This document shows, in pieces, positions 1 to 5,610 of a stretch of DNA of 5,829 nucleotides. The notes under the pieces were generated by a model. The model had not been told where the DNA came from and made no database searches. It was given only the letters and a program-made list of their open reading frames with translations. Position 1 is the first letter of the stretch; each line of letters begins with the position of its first letter. The position numbers and the translations under genes were made by a program. This DNA is from Desulfobacteraceae bacterium (GTDB lineage: Bacteria; Desulfobacterota; DSM-4660; Desulfatiglandales; Desulfatiglandaceae): assembly GCA_013203065.1 (NCBI GenBank), contig JABMQV010000540.1, positions 1 through 5,829 of the forward strand, read 5' to 3'.

Positions 1-175
1 AAGACTCGGTGAAGCCGCCGCACAGCCCCACCGAATCAAGTACCGGAAACTTACCCGAAGGATCTTGGCAGATTAGCTCCCACGGCACCAACCCAATATG
101 TGACGGAGTCTCAATTTTAAGTTGTTGATCGAAAGGGACTGGCCAAGTATCATAATCCCAAGGACCTATATCCAT
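1..175 (-). CDS. partial hypothetical protein, N-terminal 58 residues
   Basis: A minus-strand frame opens with ATG at 175-173 and stays open to the left edge, so only the N-terminal 58 residues are present. The protein begins MDIGPWDYDTWPVP and is rich in Pro, Trp and Asp. It shows no signal peptide or membrane segment. I do not recognise a family. The frame is also open upstream of the ATG, to a stop at about 276-278, but there is no earlier ATG, GTG or TTG in it. The ATG has only a weak purine stretch (AAGAGAA) directly in front and no good Shine-Dalgarno site. It would be transcribed divergently from the toxin-antitoxin promoter at 197-225. No plus-strand frame is convincing here. The short length seen and the weak ribosome site leave open that it is not a gene. 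Confidence 0.4.
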   Translation of the reverse strand, partial: MDIGPWDYDTWPVPFDQQLKIETPSHIGLVPWELICQDPSGKFPVLDSVGLCGGFTES

Positions 176-196
176 TTCTCTTGAGGCGGTTTTCCG

Positions 197-225
197 TTGA
201 CAAACATCAAGTCGTAGAATAAATT
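197..225 (+). promoter_or_regulatory. sigma70-like promoter of the toxin-antitoxin operon
   Basis: A perfect -35 box TTGACA (197-202) is followed by a 17-base spacer and a -10-like TAAATT (220-225, four of six consensus bases). Transcription would begin near 232. That argues against a translation start at the ATG at 235 and for the ATG at 262. A second -10-like word, TAGAAT (215-220), is closer to consensus but only 12 bases from the -35 box. Confidence 0.45.
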
Positions 226-241
226 TGAATACATATGAATA
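226..241 (+). repeat. TGAATA direct repeats, candidate antitoxin operator
   Basis: TGAATA occurs at 226-231 and again at 236-241, ten bases (about one helical turn) apart, and a related TGAAAG follows at 242-247. The repeats flank the palindrome CATATG (232-237) and sit immediately downstream of the -10 box. Ribbon-helix-helix antitoxins commonly bind short repeated words in this position to repress their own operon. Assigning this as the operator is inference, because short AT-rich words also recur by chance. Confidence 0.25.
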
Positions 242-243
242 TG

Positions 244-251
244 AAAGGAGG
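244..251 (+). promoter_or_regulatory. Shine-Dalgarno site deciding the antitoxin start
   Basis: AAAGGAGG is a near-perfect Shine-Dalgarno sequence with 10 bases between it and the ATG at 262. It lies downstream of the other in-frame ATGs at 235 and 241, so it cannot serve them. The antitoxin therefore starts at 262. Confidence 0.65.
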
Positions 252-261
252 CGATCAGTCG

Positions 262-504
262 ATGCCCAGGACAGTCACATTGAGGCTGAAGGACAGCGTA
301 TATGAGGCTTTTTTAGAAGCCGCCCGGTCAGAAAACAGGCCCCTGTCGAATCTCATCGAGACGGCCGCTTTCGCCAAGATACAAGAACAGCAGTTTGCCG
401 ACGATTTGGAGATGGCTGAAATTATGGCCAACCAGGATCTGATAAAAAGGATCAAAGAGGGCTCAAAGGATGCCAAGGCCATGAAAGGGGGCTTTGTTGA
501 ATAA
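262..504 (+). CDS. ribbon-helix-helix antitoxin of a RelBE-type module
   Basis: This 80-residue protein has the layout of ribbon-helix-helix antitoxins. A short N-terminal beta strand (RTVTLRL, residues 3-9) is followed by two helices (about 11-40, with the turn near NRPLSN at 25-30). These would form a dimer that binds DNA. The charged C-terminal tail (LIKRIKEGSKDAK, residues 60-72) is the kind of segment that wraps and neutralises the partner toxin in RelE-family pairs. The start is set by the AAAGGAGG site upstream. An extended form from the ATG at 235 would add nine residues but would lie almost at the predicted transcript start. Its stop codon overlaps the start of the toxin gene, the usual arrangement for coupled translation. 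It probably represses its own promoter, alone or in complex with the toxin. Family level is confident; a specific name such as relB is not warranted. Confidence 0.88.
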   Translation: MPRTVTLRLKDSVYEAFLEAARSENRPLSNLIETAAFAKIQEQQFADDLEMAEIMANQDLIKRIKEGSKDAKAMKGGFVE

Positions 505-775
505 ATACCGGATCTTCGAAACCGAGCAATTCCAAAAGGATCTGCTGATGATCTCCAAGTCCGGGAACCCTAAAATCACACAAAAACTACGCGATTTTGT
601 TTACCCCCATTTGCGTCAACATCCCCATTTCGGTCCGAATATCAAAAAACTAAAAGATTTCCACCCCGAGACATGGCGATACCGAATCAGCGCATGGCGT
701 TTTTTTTATGAGATTGATGAGGATATGCTAATTATATTTATGATCGCGGCCTCACATCGAAGTTCCGCATACTGA
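497..775 (+). CDS. RelE/ParE-superfamily toxin (mRNA interferase-type)
   Basis: This 92-residue protein matches the RelE/StbE-type toxin fold. It has N-terminal helices after YRIFETEQFQKDL (residues 4-15), then the signature FGPNIKKLKDF (45-55), TWRYRISAWRFFYEID (59-74), and a final basic/aromatic segment HRSSAY (87-92). RelE-family toxins cleave mRNA at the ribosome, and conserved Arg, Lys and C-terminal Tyr residues contribute to activity. Candidates here are R61, R63, R68, R88 and Y92. The related ParE branch instead poisons gyrase, so the exact target is inferred. Two adjacent TTG codons could start it. The one at 497 is preferred because it leaves five bases after AAAGGGGG (484-491), whereas the one at 494 leaves two. 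The gene overlaps the antitoxin by 8 bases. The protein is full length for the family with no broken motif, so it is probably active. Confidence 0.88.
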   Translation: MNKYRIFETEQFQKDLLMISKSGNPKITQKLRDFVYPHLRQHPHFGPNIKKLKDFHPETWRYRISAWRFFYEIDEDMLIIFMIAASHRSSAY

Positions 776-860
776 TCTCAAATGCCTGCCGTGGAATATC
801 CCTGTTCGTGTATGAGCCGAGGGTCAAACCTGAACTTTTCACTAACTTGTTGAAATAACA

Positions 861-896
861 GAGGTCCATGCCCTGGAATGAGCGGTTTTGGACCTC
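861..896. terminator. 8-bp inverted repeat between convergent genes
   Basis: GAGGTCCA (861-868) pairs perfectly with TGGACCTC (889-896) around a 20-base loop, in the gap between the convergent toxin gene and the minus-strand gene ending at 957. No run of T follows on the plus strand, where AAAACTG comes next, and only a weakly T-rich stretch follows on the minus strand. A separate plus-strand T run lies at 930-936 without a stem. It may be a poor bidirectional terminator or simply a hairpin. The remainder of 776-956 shows no gene I can support. Confidence 0.3.
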
Positions 897-956
897 AAAA
901 CTGAAAAAGCCATGAACTTGGGTTAGGAGTTTTTTTGTTTTTCGCTTTCCCTTTGG

Positions 957-1676
957 TCAAGTTGGGAGTGGCTTTTCAACAAGGAGATAACGGTCCTGTT
1001 TCAGATGGGCAAAGATAACCGCACCTGCGCAGGGTGCCACCAGTTTTCTTTTATGGTGATGACCCAGAACCTGAAACAGTTCTACGCAACAGGAGCACAG
1101 GTGTGCGCTCCTGTCTATTGAATAGGGTATTACGCCCTCGGCATCTTTAACAAAGAGACGGGGGCTGATGAAGTTGGCGTGGTTGGCGGTATGGGACAGA
1201 TAGAGAAAATCAAAATTGTTTGTGTTGGACCCAAATCTCCTGGCCCACCTTAGATAGATCCTTTTTTCTTTCTCACTTACCTGTTGCCATTTATCGGGAA
1301 TACGCTCCTTGAGCAAAGGGTCCTCAATGAGTGCCTTTTTCTCTTCCAGGGTGGCAAGTCTTGGGAGCACAAAGTCCGATTCGGTAATCACCGCGGTCTT
1401 CCGTGATCGGTACCCCTCCAGTTCGAATGAACTCACAACCAGGTATTGCCCATTCTTTTCGGAGGTCCGGTACCAGCTACCTTGTCTGGCACACGTATGA
1501 TTCCAAGTATGGGGTGAAACGCTTGAAACCCTGGAGGTTGGGTCCAAGGGGGTGCAGACAATCCCTTTGGCAGATTTTACCTTGATGTCAAGGGCAGCAA
1601 GTTTGTCTCTCAGACGAGCCTCCTCCGCTCCGGTCAGCCAATAAATATGTTTCCTATATGGATTCTTGGGTTTCAA
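957..1676 (-). CDS. hypothetical protein with C-terminal Cys/His-rich motif
   Basis: This is an unrecognised 239-residue protein. It starts at TTG (1676-1674), supported by the strong AAGGGAGGGG site just upstream. The translation has no internal methionine, so no ATG start is possible. The N-terminal third is basic (NPYRKHIYW; RLRDKLAAL), with C41 and C62. Residues 110-148 are highly charged and probably helical. The C-terminal part has SHTANHANF (161-169), then CSCC (194-197), HHH (206-208) and VAPCAGAV (213-220). The cluster C194, C196, C197, H206-H208 and C216 could hold a metal or an iron-sulfur centre, but that is inference. No signal peptide or membrane segment is seen, so it is likely cytosolic. 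It is convergent with the toxin-antitoxin pair and divergent from the moeA operon, so it is not co-transcribed with either. The long intact frame with ordinary composition makes it a real gene; its function is unknown. Confidence 0.82.
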   Translation of the reverse strand: MKPKNPYRKHIYWLTGAEEARLRDKLAALDIKVKSAKGIVCTPLDPTSRVSSVSPHTWNHTCARQGSWYRTSEKNGQYLVVSSFELEGYRSRKTAVITESDFVLPRLATLEEKKALIEDPLLKERIPDKWQQVSEKEKRIYLRWARRFGSNTNNFDFLYLSHTANHANFISPRLFVKDAEGVIPYSIDRSAHLCSCCVELFQVLGHHHKRKLVAPCAGAVIFAHLKQDRYLLVEKPLPT

Positions 1677-1680
1677 AAAA

Positions 1681-1690
1681 CCCCTCCCTT
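1681..1690 (-). promoter_or_regulatory. Shine-Dalgarno site supporting the TTG start at 1676
   Basis: On the minus strand AAGGGAGGGG is followed by four T residues and then TTG. This purine-rich site at suitable spacing fixes the non-ATG start. A small hairpin of CTTGA (1693-1697) and TCAAG (1701-1705) with a 3-base loop sits immediately upstream of it. Confidence 0.5.
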
Positions 1691-1792
1691 TTCTTGAGGT
1701 TCAAGCCGGATGTATGCCCTTATGACCTGGGACCGTCTCTATGCAAAGACCCTTCGTGGGCTGGAAAGGATTATGCATTAAGCGCAACCAGC

Positions 1793-2052
1793 CTAAAAGT
1801 CAGACAAATACTGCCATAGGCACTCTTTGAAAACAATCATAAAGGCTGCATCCAAATCAAGCCCTTGAATAACAAATCCAGGCCCGGAGGACTTATTCTT
1901 GATTTCGCCCAAAAATGTGGTTCATGAGGGTCAAATTCCTATTGCAGTGTTATGTCCGTTATGACATATTCAACTGGCACCAAAACATTGACGGCAATTC
2001 GCCTCGTAAGCACGTGAGCTGCCAACTGGAGTGTACGATTTAAAGGGCCTGC
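1793..2052 (-). pseudogene. decayed minus-strand reading frame, family unknown
   Basis: Read on the minus strand, the region gives protein-like sequence in two adjoining frames. The first includes NVLVPVEYVITDITLQ and ends in TAG (1941-1939). It then continues in the same frame as EFDPHEPHF. At a run of five T residues (about 1913-1917) the plausible frame shifts, as if one T had been lost, and continues as LGEIKNKSSGPGF, VIQGLDLDAAF and MIVFKECLWQYLSDF to a TAG at 1795-1793. The stretch is thus interrupted by one nonsense codon and one homopolymer frameshift. I recognise no family. Its 5' end is not defined, since the frame runs on under the start of moeA, where it is probably only a shadow. 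It could be the relic of a gene displaced by the moeA operon, or chance open frames. It is distinct from the intact 957-1676 gene. Confidence 0.33.
1949..1968 (+). promoter_or_regulatory. candidate ModE-type operator upstream of moeA
   Basis: TATGTC (1951-1956) and GACATA (1963-1968) form a perfect palindrome with a six-base spacer. The same stretch contains the near-identical direct words GTTATGTC (1949-1956) and GTTATGAC (1958-1965). It lies about 85 bases before the moeA start and overlaps a weak promoter-like pair, TTGCAG (1943-1948) and CATATT (1965-1970) with a 16-base spacer, so a bound protein could block transcription. ModE operators in enterobacteria are palindromic and contain GTTAT-like half sites. 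The operon encodes a ModE-like DNA-binding protein, which makes this its most natural target. The assignment is inference. Confidence 0.38.
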
Positions 2053-3309
2053 ATGGATCAGTTTTTCAAAGTCAAAAGACCCGATGAGGTTTTTGAAATC
2101 ATTCATGGATTTGCCCCGGCAGGGCAAGAGACCGTCTCCCTCGAAGACGCCCTGGGCCGAACCTTGAACCAAGACCTTATCGCCTCCGAGGACCTTCCCG
2201 GTTTTTTGAGATCAACCATGGATGGATATGCCGTAAGGGCAAAGGACACTTTCGGCGCCAGTGAAAGCCTCCCCGCCCTCCTCCGGGTGTCCGGGGAGGT
2301 CCTTATGGGCCAGTCCCATGGGATCGAGGTGGAAGAAGGGCAGGCCGTGAAGATCTCCACTGGCGGCAAGCTGCCGGCAGGCGCGGACGGGGTGGTGATG
2401 GTGGAGTACTGCAGTCTCTTGGATAGCGAGACCCTCGAAGTGAGCCGGGCCATATCTCCCCTTGAGAATGTTATCCAGCCCGGAGATGATTTTGAGCAGG
2501 GAAGTACGGTCCTCAAAAAGGGGTACAGATTGCGGCCACAGGACCTTGGGGTAATGGCAGGTCTTGGTGTGACAGAAGTCTCTGTCTTTCGGAAACCAAG
2601 AATCGCAATCCTTTCAACCGGTGATGAGATCGTCACCATTGATACGCAGCCCCGACCCGGAGAGGTAAGGGATATCAACCGTTACACGTTAGGGGCTTTC
2701 TGCAAACGGCAGGGAGCCGCGCCGCTATATCTGGGCCTATGCCCAGACGAATTTCAGTCCATGAAACGTATGGTTGAAAAGGGGGTGGCCCAGGCAGATA
2801 CGGTCTGGGTTTCCGGGGGCAGTTCTGTGGGGACCAGGGACCTTACGCTCAAGGTATTTGAAACGCTGCCCAAGTTTGAGCTGCTTGTACACGGCATATC
2901 CATCAGCCCGGGCAAACCCACGATCATCGGCAGGTCCGGGCCCCAGCCCATGATTGGCCTGCCGGGTCATGTGGCCTCTGCAATGGTGGTGGCAGAGGTC
3001 TTTTTGACGAGGTTGATATCAAGACTTTCCGGGCAAAGGGACGTCACGGACAAATTTCGTAATCAAATGGAGGCCCAGCTGAGCCAAAATGTGGAATCTG
3101 CTCCCGGGCGAGAGGATTATGTGCGGGTGAAGTTGATTGAAAAGGGGGATAGGTTGATGGCTGAGCCGGTATTCGGAAAGTCAGGGCTTATCTCCACTTT
3201 GGTGGAGGCGGATGGTCTGATCCGGGTGGATATGAATACCGAAGGTATGTATGAAGGCCAAACCGTGAGGGTGATGCTTTTTGATCAAGTAGATGGAGGT
3301 TGTGGGTGA
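2053..3309 (+). CDS. moeA: molybdopterin molybdenumtransferase MoeA
   Basis: This 418-residue protein is full length for MoeA (about 400-410). MoeA takes adenylylated molybdopterin and inserts molybdate (or tungstate) to give the metal cofactor in the cytosol. Domain order is intact: N-terminal MoeA domain (about 1-170), the molybdopterin-binding MoCF-type domain (about 175-325) and the C-terminal beta-barrel domain (about 333-412). Visible motifs are STMDGYAVR (54-62, D57 matching the essential Asp59 of E. coli), TGGKLPAGAD (103-112), STGDE (188-192), DINR (207-210), SGGSSVGTRD (254-263), SPGKPT (285-290) and GLPGHVASA (302-310). The last departs from the usual PGNPVSA, with His for Asn. C-terminal GREDYVRVK and GKSGLISTL are typical. 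The ATG at 2053 follows AAAGGG by five bases. It is the first gene of the operon, overlaps the next gene by GTGA, and is probably controlled by the palindrome upstream. Confidence 0.95.
   Translation: MDQFFKVKRPDEVFEIIHGFAPAGQETVSLEDALGRTLNQDLIASEDLPGFLRSTMDGYAVRAKDTFGASESLPALLRVSGEVLMGQSHGIEVEEGQAVKISTGGKLPAGADGVVMVEYCSLLDSETLEVSRAISPLENVIQPGDDFEQGSTVLKKGYRLRPQDLGVMAGLGVTEVSVFRKPRIAILSTGDEIVTIDTQPRPGEVRDINRYTLGAFCKRQGAAPLYLGLCPDEFQSMKRMVEKGVAQADTVWVSGGSSVGTRDLTLKVFETLPKFELLVHGISISPGKPTIIGRSGPQPMIGLPGHVASAMVVAEVFLTRLISRLSGQRDVTDKFRNQMEAQLSQNVESAPGREDYVRVKLIEKGDRLMAEPVFGKSGLISTLVEADGLIRVDMNTEGMYEGQTVRVMLFDQVDGGCG
3295..3299 (+). promoter_or_regulatory. Shine-Dalgarno site deciding the second moeA start
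   Basis: GGAGG lies inside the end of the first moeA, six bases before the GTG at 3306. The TTG at 3300 directly abuts the site and is too close. The ATG at 3330 is too far and would cut conserved N-terminal residues. The GTG is therefore chosen, giving a GTGA overlap with the upstream stop. Confidence 0.6.
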
Positions 3310-5246
3310 AAAGACAGGTCTATCTTGCCATGAAGTCCCTTGAAGAGGCCAAGGATCTTTTCTTTTCCCGTTTTGGCTCGGAGCTGCGCACAGGGGTGGA
3401 GAAGGTCCCTGCCGAGGAGGCCTTAGGTCGTATTACAGCCGAACCGGTTTTTGCAAAACGCTCTGCTCCCTCCTACCACTCCGCAGCTATGGACGGAATT
3501 GCTGTGAAGGCCGAGCAGACCTACGGCACCACTGAGCGGTCTCCAAGGGTACTGACGTTGGAACGGGACGCCCTCTGGATCAATACCGGACAACCTCTCC
3601 CTAAACCGTTTGACTCGGTCATCATGGTGGAAAAGATCCATCAGATAGACAGTGACCACCTGGAGATTCGGGCCCCTGCCTACCCCTGGCAACATGTCCG
3701 CAAGGTGGGGGAGGATATTGTTGCGACTCAACTGCTCTTTCCCCAATCCCACCGAATCCGGGCCTATGACCTTGGGGCCCTTATCAGTGCAGGCGTCTTT
3801 TCTGTCAAGGTCTGGGAAAGACCGCGGGTGGCCATTATTCCATCGGGCTCTGAGCTTGTCCATCATGGCGCTATTGGAGAGGAACAGGCACTGGAAGTTG
3901 GCCAGATCATGGAGTTCAATTCCACGCTCCTTGCGGCACTGGTGCGGGAGTCGGGTGGGGTACCCATTGTCCATGATATCGTCGCGGACGTTGAGGAGGG
4001 CATTCGGGAGAGTTTGAAACAGGCCATTGAATCTGATGCTCATGTGGTCATTATCAATGCAGGGTCTTCAGCTGGCAGCAAGGACTTCACCGTGCATGCC
4101 ATCGGTGAACTGGGGGAGGTCTTGGTGCACGGGGTTACCATGATGCCTGGTAAGCCTACCATCCTGGGTGTCGTTGATGGCAAGCCAGTGGTGGGCAATC
4201 CCGGCTATCCTGTTTCCGCAACCCTCTCCTTTGAGCAATTTGTCAGACCTTTGCTATACAGGTTTCAGGGTAGTTATGCTCCGAAACGGGATACGATCAA
4301 CGTGCACCCCACGCGAGATATTCCATCCAAGCTGGGAATGGAGGAATTTCTGAGGGTGAATATCGGGAAGGTTGGTGCGAAGTATGTTGCCACGCCCCTG
4401 CCAAGGGCGGCGGGTTCCATTACCACATTGACAAGGGCGGAAGGCATTATTCGGATTCCAGCGCTTTCAGAGGGGATTTCCCAGAGGGATGAGGCCCAGG
4501 CAGAATTGCTGGTGGATGAGGAAGACCTACTCAACACCGTCGTTATTATTGGCAGTCACGACATCACCGTTGATATCCTGGCAGACGAAATCAAGCGTAG
4601 AGGGTACAATATCCGTATATCATCCGGTAACGTGGGCAGCCTCGGGGGACTGATGGCCCTTAGAAAGGGCACGTGCCACATAGCCGGCTCGCATCTCTTG
4701 GATACCCAGACCGGCCAATACAACCTTTCCTACATCAGGAGGTATCTTAAGGGGAAGCACATCAGTGTGTTTCATCTGGTTTTGCGGGATCAAGGCTTGA
4801 TCGTGACTAAGGGTAACCCAAGAGCGGTTAAAGGGATAAGTGACCTCTCCAGGGGGGATGTCACCTTTGTGAATCGCCAGGCCGGATCTGGGACACGCGT
4901 TCTTTTTGACTACAAATTAGATCAGCAGGGGATGGAACCCAAATCCATCAAGGGATATGATCATGAGGAATTCACCCATATGGCGGTAGCGGTGGATATC
5001 CTGAGCGGTGCGGCTGACTGTGGCATGGGGATTTTCGCGGCGGCCAAGGCCCTTGATCTGGACTTCATTCCCCTGGAGCGAGAACAGTACGACCTGATCA
5101 TCCCGACCGATATGTTAGACCTCCCCAATGTTCGGGCGGTACTGGAAACAATCCAGACGCAAGATTTTCGTAAAAGAGTAGAATCCTTGGGGGGATATGA
5201 CCCTTCCAAAAGCGGACAGCTTTGGACGGAAGTGGAAGAGAGGTAG
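3306..5246 (+). CDS. moeA: MoeA fused to molybdate-binding-protein-like (COG1910-type) domain
   Basis: A 646-residue two-part protein from the GTG start. Residues 1 to about 400 form a complete second MoeA: SAAMDGIAV (59-67), NTGQPLP (93-99), VGEDI (134-138), PSGSEL (179-184, instead of STGDEL), NAGSSAGSKDF (251-261), MMPGKPT (279-285) and GNPGYPVSA (297-305). Residues about 410-640 form a substrate-binding-protein-like domain: IIGSHD (414-419), GSLGGL (444-449), AGSHLLDTQTGQYN (460-473), NRQAGSGTR (523-531) and DCGMGIFAAA (571-580). This domain is related to the LysR effector and periplasmic oxyanion-binding families. Such fusions are known in archaea and some bacteria and are often annotated MoeA/LysR. 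No signal peptide or membrane segment is present, so the binding domain works in the cytosol, perhaps holding or sensing molybdate or tungstate (inference). The MoeA part likely catalyses or regulates metal insertion alongside the upstream paralogue. Confidence 0.94.
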   Translation: MKRQVYLAMKSLEEAKDLFFSRFGSELRTGVEKVPAEEALGRITAEPVFAKRSAPSYHSAAMDGIAVKAEQTYGTTERSPRVLTLERDALWINTGQPLPKPFDSVIMVEKIHQIDSDHLEIRAPAYPWQHVRKVGEDIVATQLLFPQSHRIRAYDLGALISAGVFSVKVWERPRVAIIPSGSELVHHGAIGEEQALEVGQIMEFNSTLLAALVRESGGVPIVHDIVADVEEGIRESLKQAIESDAHVVIINAGSSAGSKDFTVHAIGELGEVLVHGVTMMPGKPTILGVVDGKPVVGNPGYPVSATLSFEQFVRPLLYRFQGSYAPKRDTINVHPTRDIPSKLGMEEFLRVNIGKVGAKYVATPLPRAAGSITTLTRAEGIIRIPALSEGISQRDEAQAELLVDEEDLLNTVVIIGSHDITVDILADEIKRRGYNIRISSGNVGSLGGLMALRKGTCHIAGSHLLDTQTGQYNLSYIRRYLKGKHISVFHLVLRDQGLIVTKGNPRAVKGISDLSRGDVTFVNRQAGSGTRVLFDYKLDQQGMEPKSIKGYDHEEFTHMAVAVDILSGAADCGMGIFAAAKALDLDFIPLEREQYDLIIPTDMLDLPNVRAVLETIQTQDFRKRVESLGGYDPSKSGQLWTEVEER

Positions 5247-5247
5247 G

Positions 5248-5610
5248 ATGGTCTCGCTCAAACTGAAGTCAAGACATTGGATCGTTGACGAGTTTGACCG
5301 CATCATCATTGGCGAGGGGAGGAAAGAGATCCTGGAGAACATAGAAAAGACAGGGTCCATAAACCAGACTTCCAAGAGAATGAAAATGTCTTACAAGGGG
5401 GTTTGGAGTAAGATCAAGGCCACTGAGAAATATTTAAGCAAACCGATAGTGCATGCGGACAGAAAATCCGGTACCTTTTTGACCGAAGAGGGGAAAGAGC
5501 TTTTGAAAAAATATGGGATGTTAAAAGAAAGATGTCTAAAGGAAGATAACGAAATCTTTGATCGCGTATTCGGCCAGGAAGGGCGCGTCATTGGAGACAA
5601 ACCAAAATGA
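5248..5610 (+). CDS. ModE-type winged-helix regulator lacking a molybdate-binding domain
   Basis: This 120-residue protein corresponds to the N-terminal DNA-binding half of ModE, the molybdate-responsive regulator. The hallmark order is visible: a strand pair (LKLKSRHWIVDE, residues 4-15), GEGRKEILENIEKTGSINQTSKRMKMSYKGVWSKI across 22-56 forming the helix-turn-helix (recognition helix about 48-60), and a wing followed by TEEGKELLKKY (79-89). ModE of E. coli has about 260 residues with a C-terminal pair of Mop/TOBE domains that bind molybdate; here the protein stops after a short basic-acidic tail, with no such domain. The ATG at 5248 lies one base after the moeA fusion stop, with GAGAGG (5238-5243) four bases before it; a longer form from the ATG at 5197 would lie within moeA and add residues unlike the family. 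The next gene overlaps by ATGA. It probably binds the operon promoter. How it senses metal is not evident. Confidence 0.87.
   Translation: MVSLKLKSRHWIVDEFDRIIIGEGRKEILENIEKTGSINQTSKRMKMSYKGVWSKIKATEKYLSKPIVHADRKSGTFLTEEGKELLKKYGMLKERCLKEDNEIFDRVFGQEGRVIGDKPK

Larger units (their letters stand above)
1677..2052. other. 376-base intergenic region between divergent genes
   Basis: No intact gene is seen here. The moeA-proximal part holds the GTTATG repeats and palindrome at 1949-1968 and a Shine-Dalgarno-like AAAGGG (2042-2047) five bases before the moeA ATG. Much of 1793-2052 reads on the minus strand as a broken protein frame. For the minus-strand gene only weak promoter words are visible: TTGCAT (1746-1741) with CATAAG (1724-1719) at 16 bases, or an isolated CATAAT (1775-1770). 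The 7-mer TTATGAC occurs at 1720-1726 and again at 1959-1965, one copy near each divergent gene. I found no convincing molybdenum-cofactor riboswitch or terminator by eye. Confidence 0.5.

Noticed and set aside
775..858. Short plus-strand frame after the toxin, ending FVYEPRVKPELFTNLLK and TAA at 856-858.
   Set aside because: It reads a little like the tail of a protein but has no start codon, no ribosome site and no recognisable family, and it lies in a different frame from the toxin. It is too short to support as a gene or relic.
920..942. T-rich stretch (T7-G-T5) as a rho-independent terminator for the toxin operon.
   Set aside because: No GC-rich stem lies immediately upstream; the only clear inverted repeat ends at 896, over 30 bases away.
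1800..2052. Molybdenum-cofactor riboswitch in the moeA leader.
   Set aside because: I see no recognisable set of conserved stems. The region is better explained by a short palindrome and a broken reading frame. A covariance-model search would settle it.
1939..2172. Minus-strand 77-codon open frame as an intact gene.
   Set aside because: Its first half lies antisense inside the well-supported start of moeA and has no proper ribosome site. Only the part outside moeA looks protein-like, and it is treated as part of the decayed frame.
2103..2678. Long minus-strand open frame of 191 codons inside moeA.
   Set aside because: It is antisense to strongly conserved MoeA motifs, and its Ser/Pro/Arg-rich composition is typical of a shadow frame in GC-balanced coding DNA.
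3423..4043. Minus-strand open frame of 206 codons inside the moeA fusion gene.
   Set aside because: It is antisense to the conserved MoeA domain and has no ribosome site or recognisable motif.
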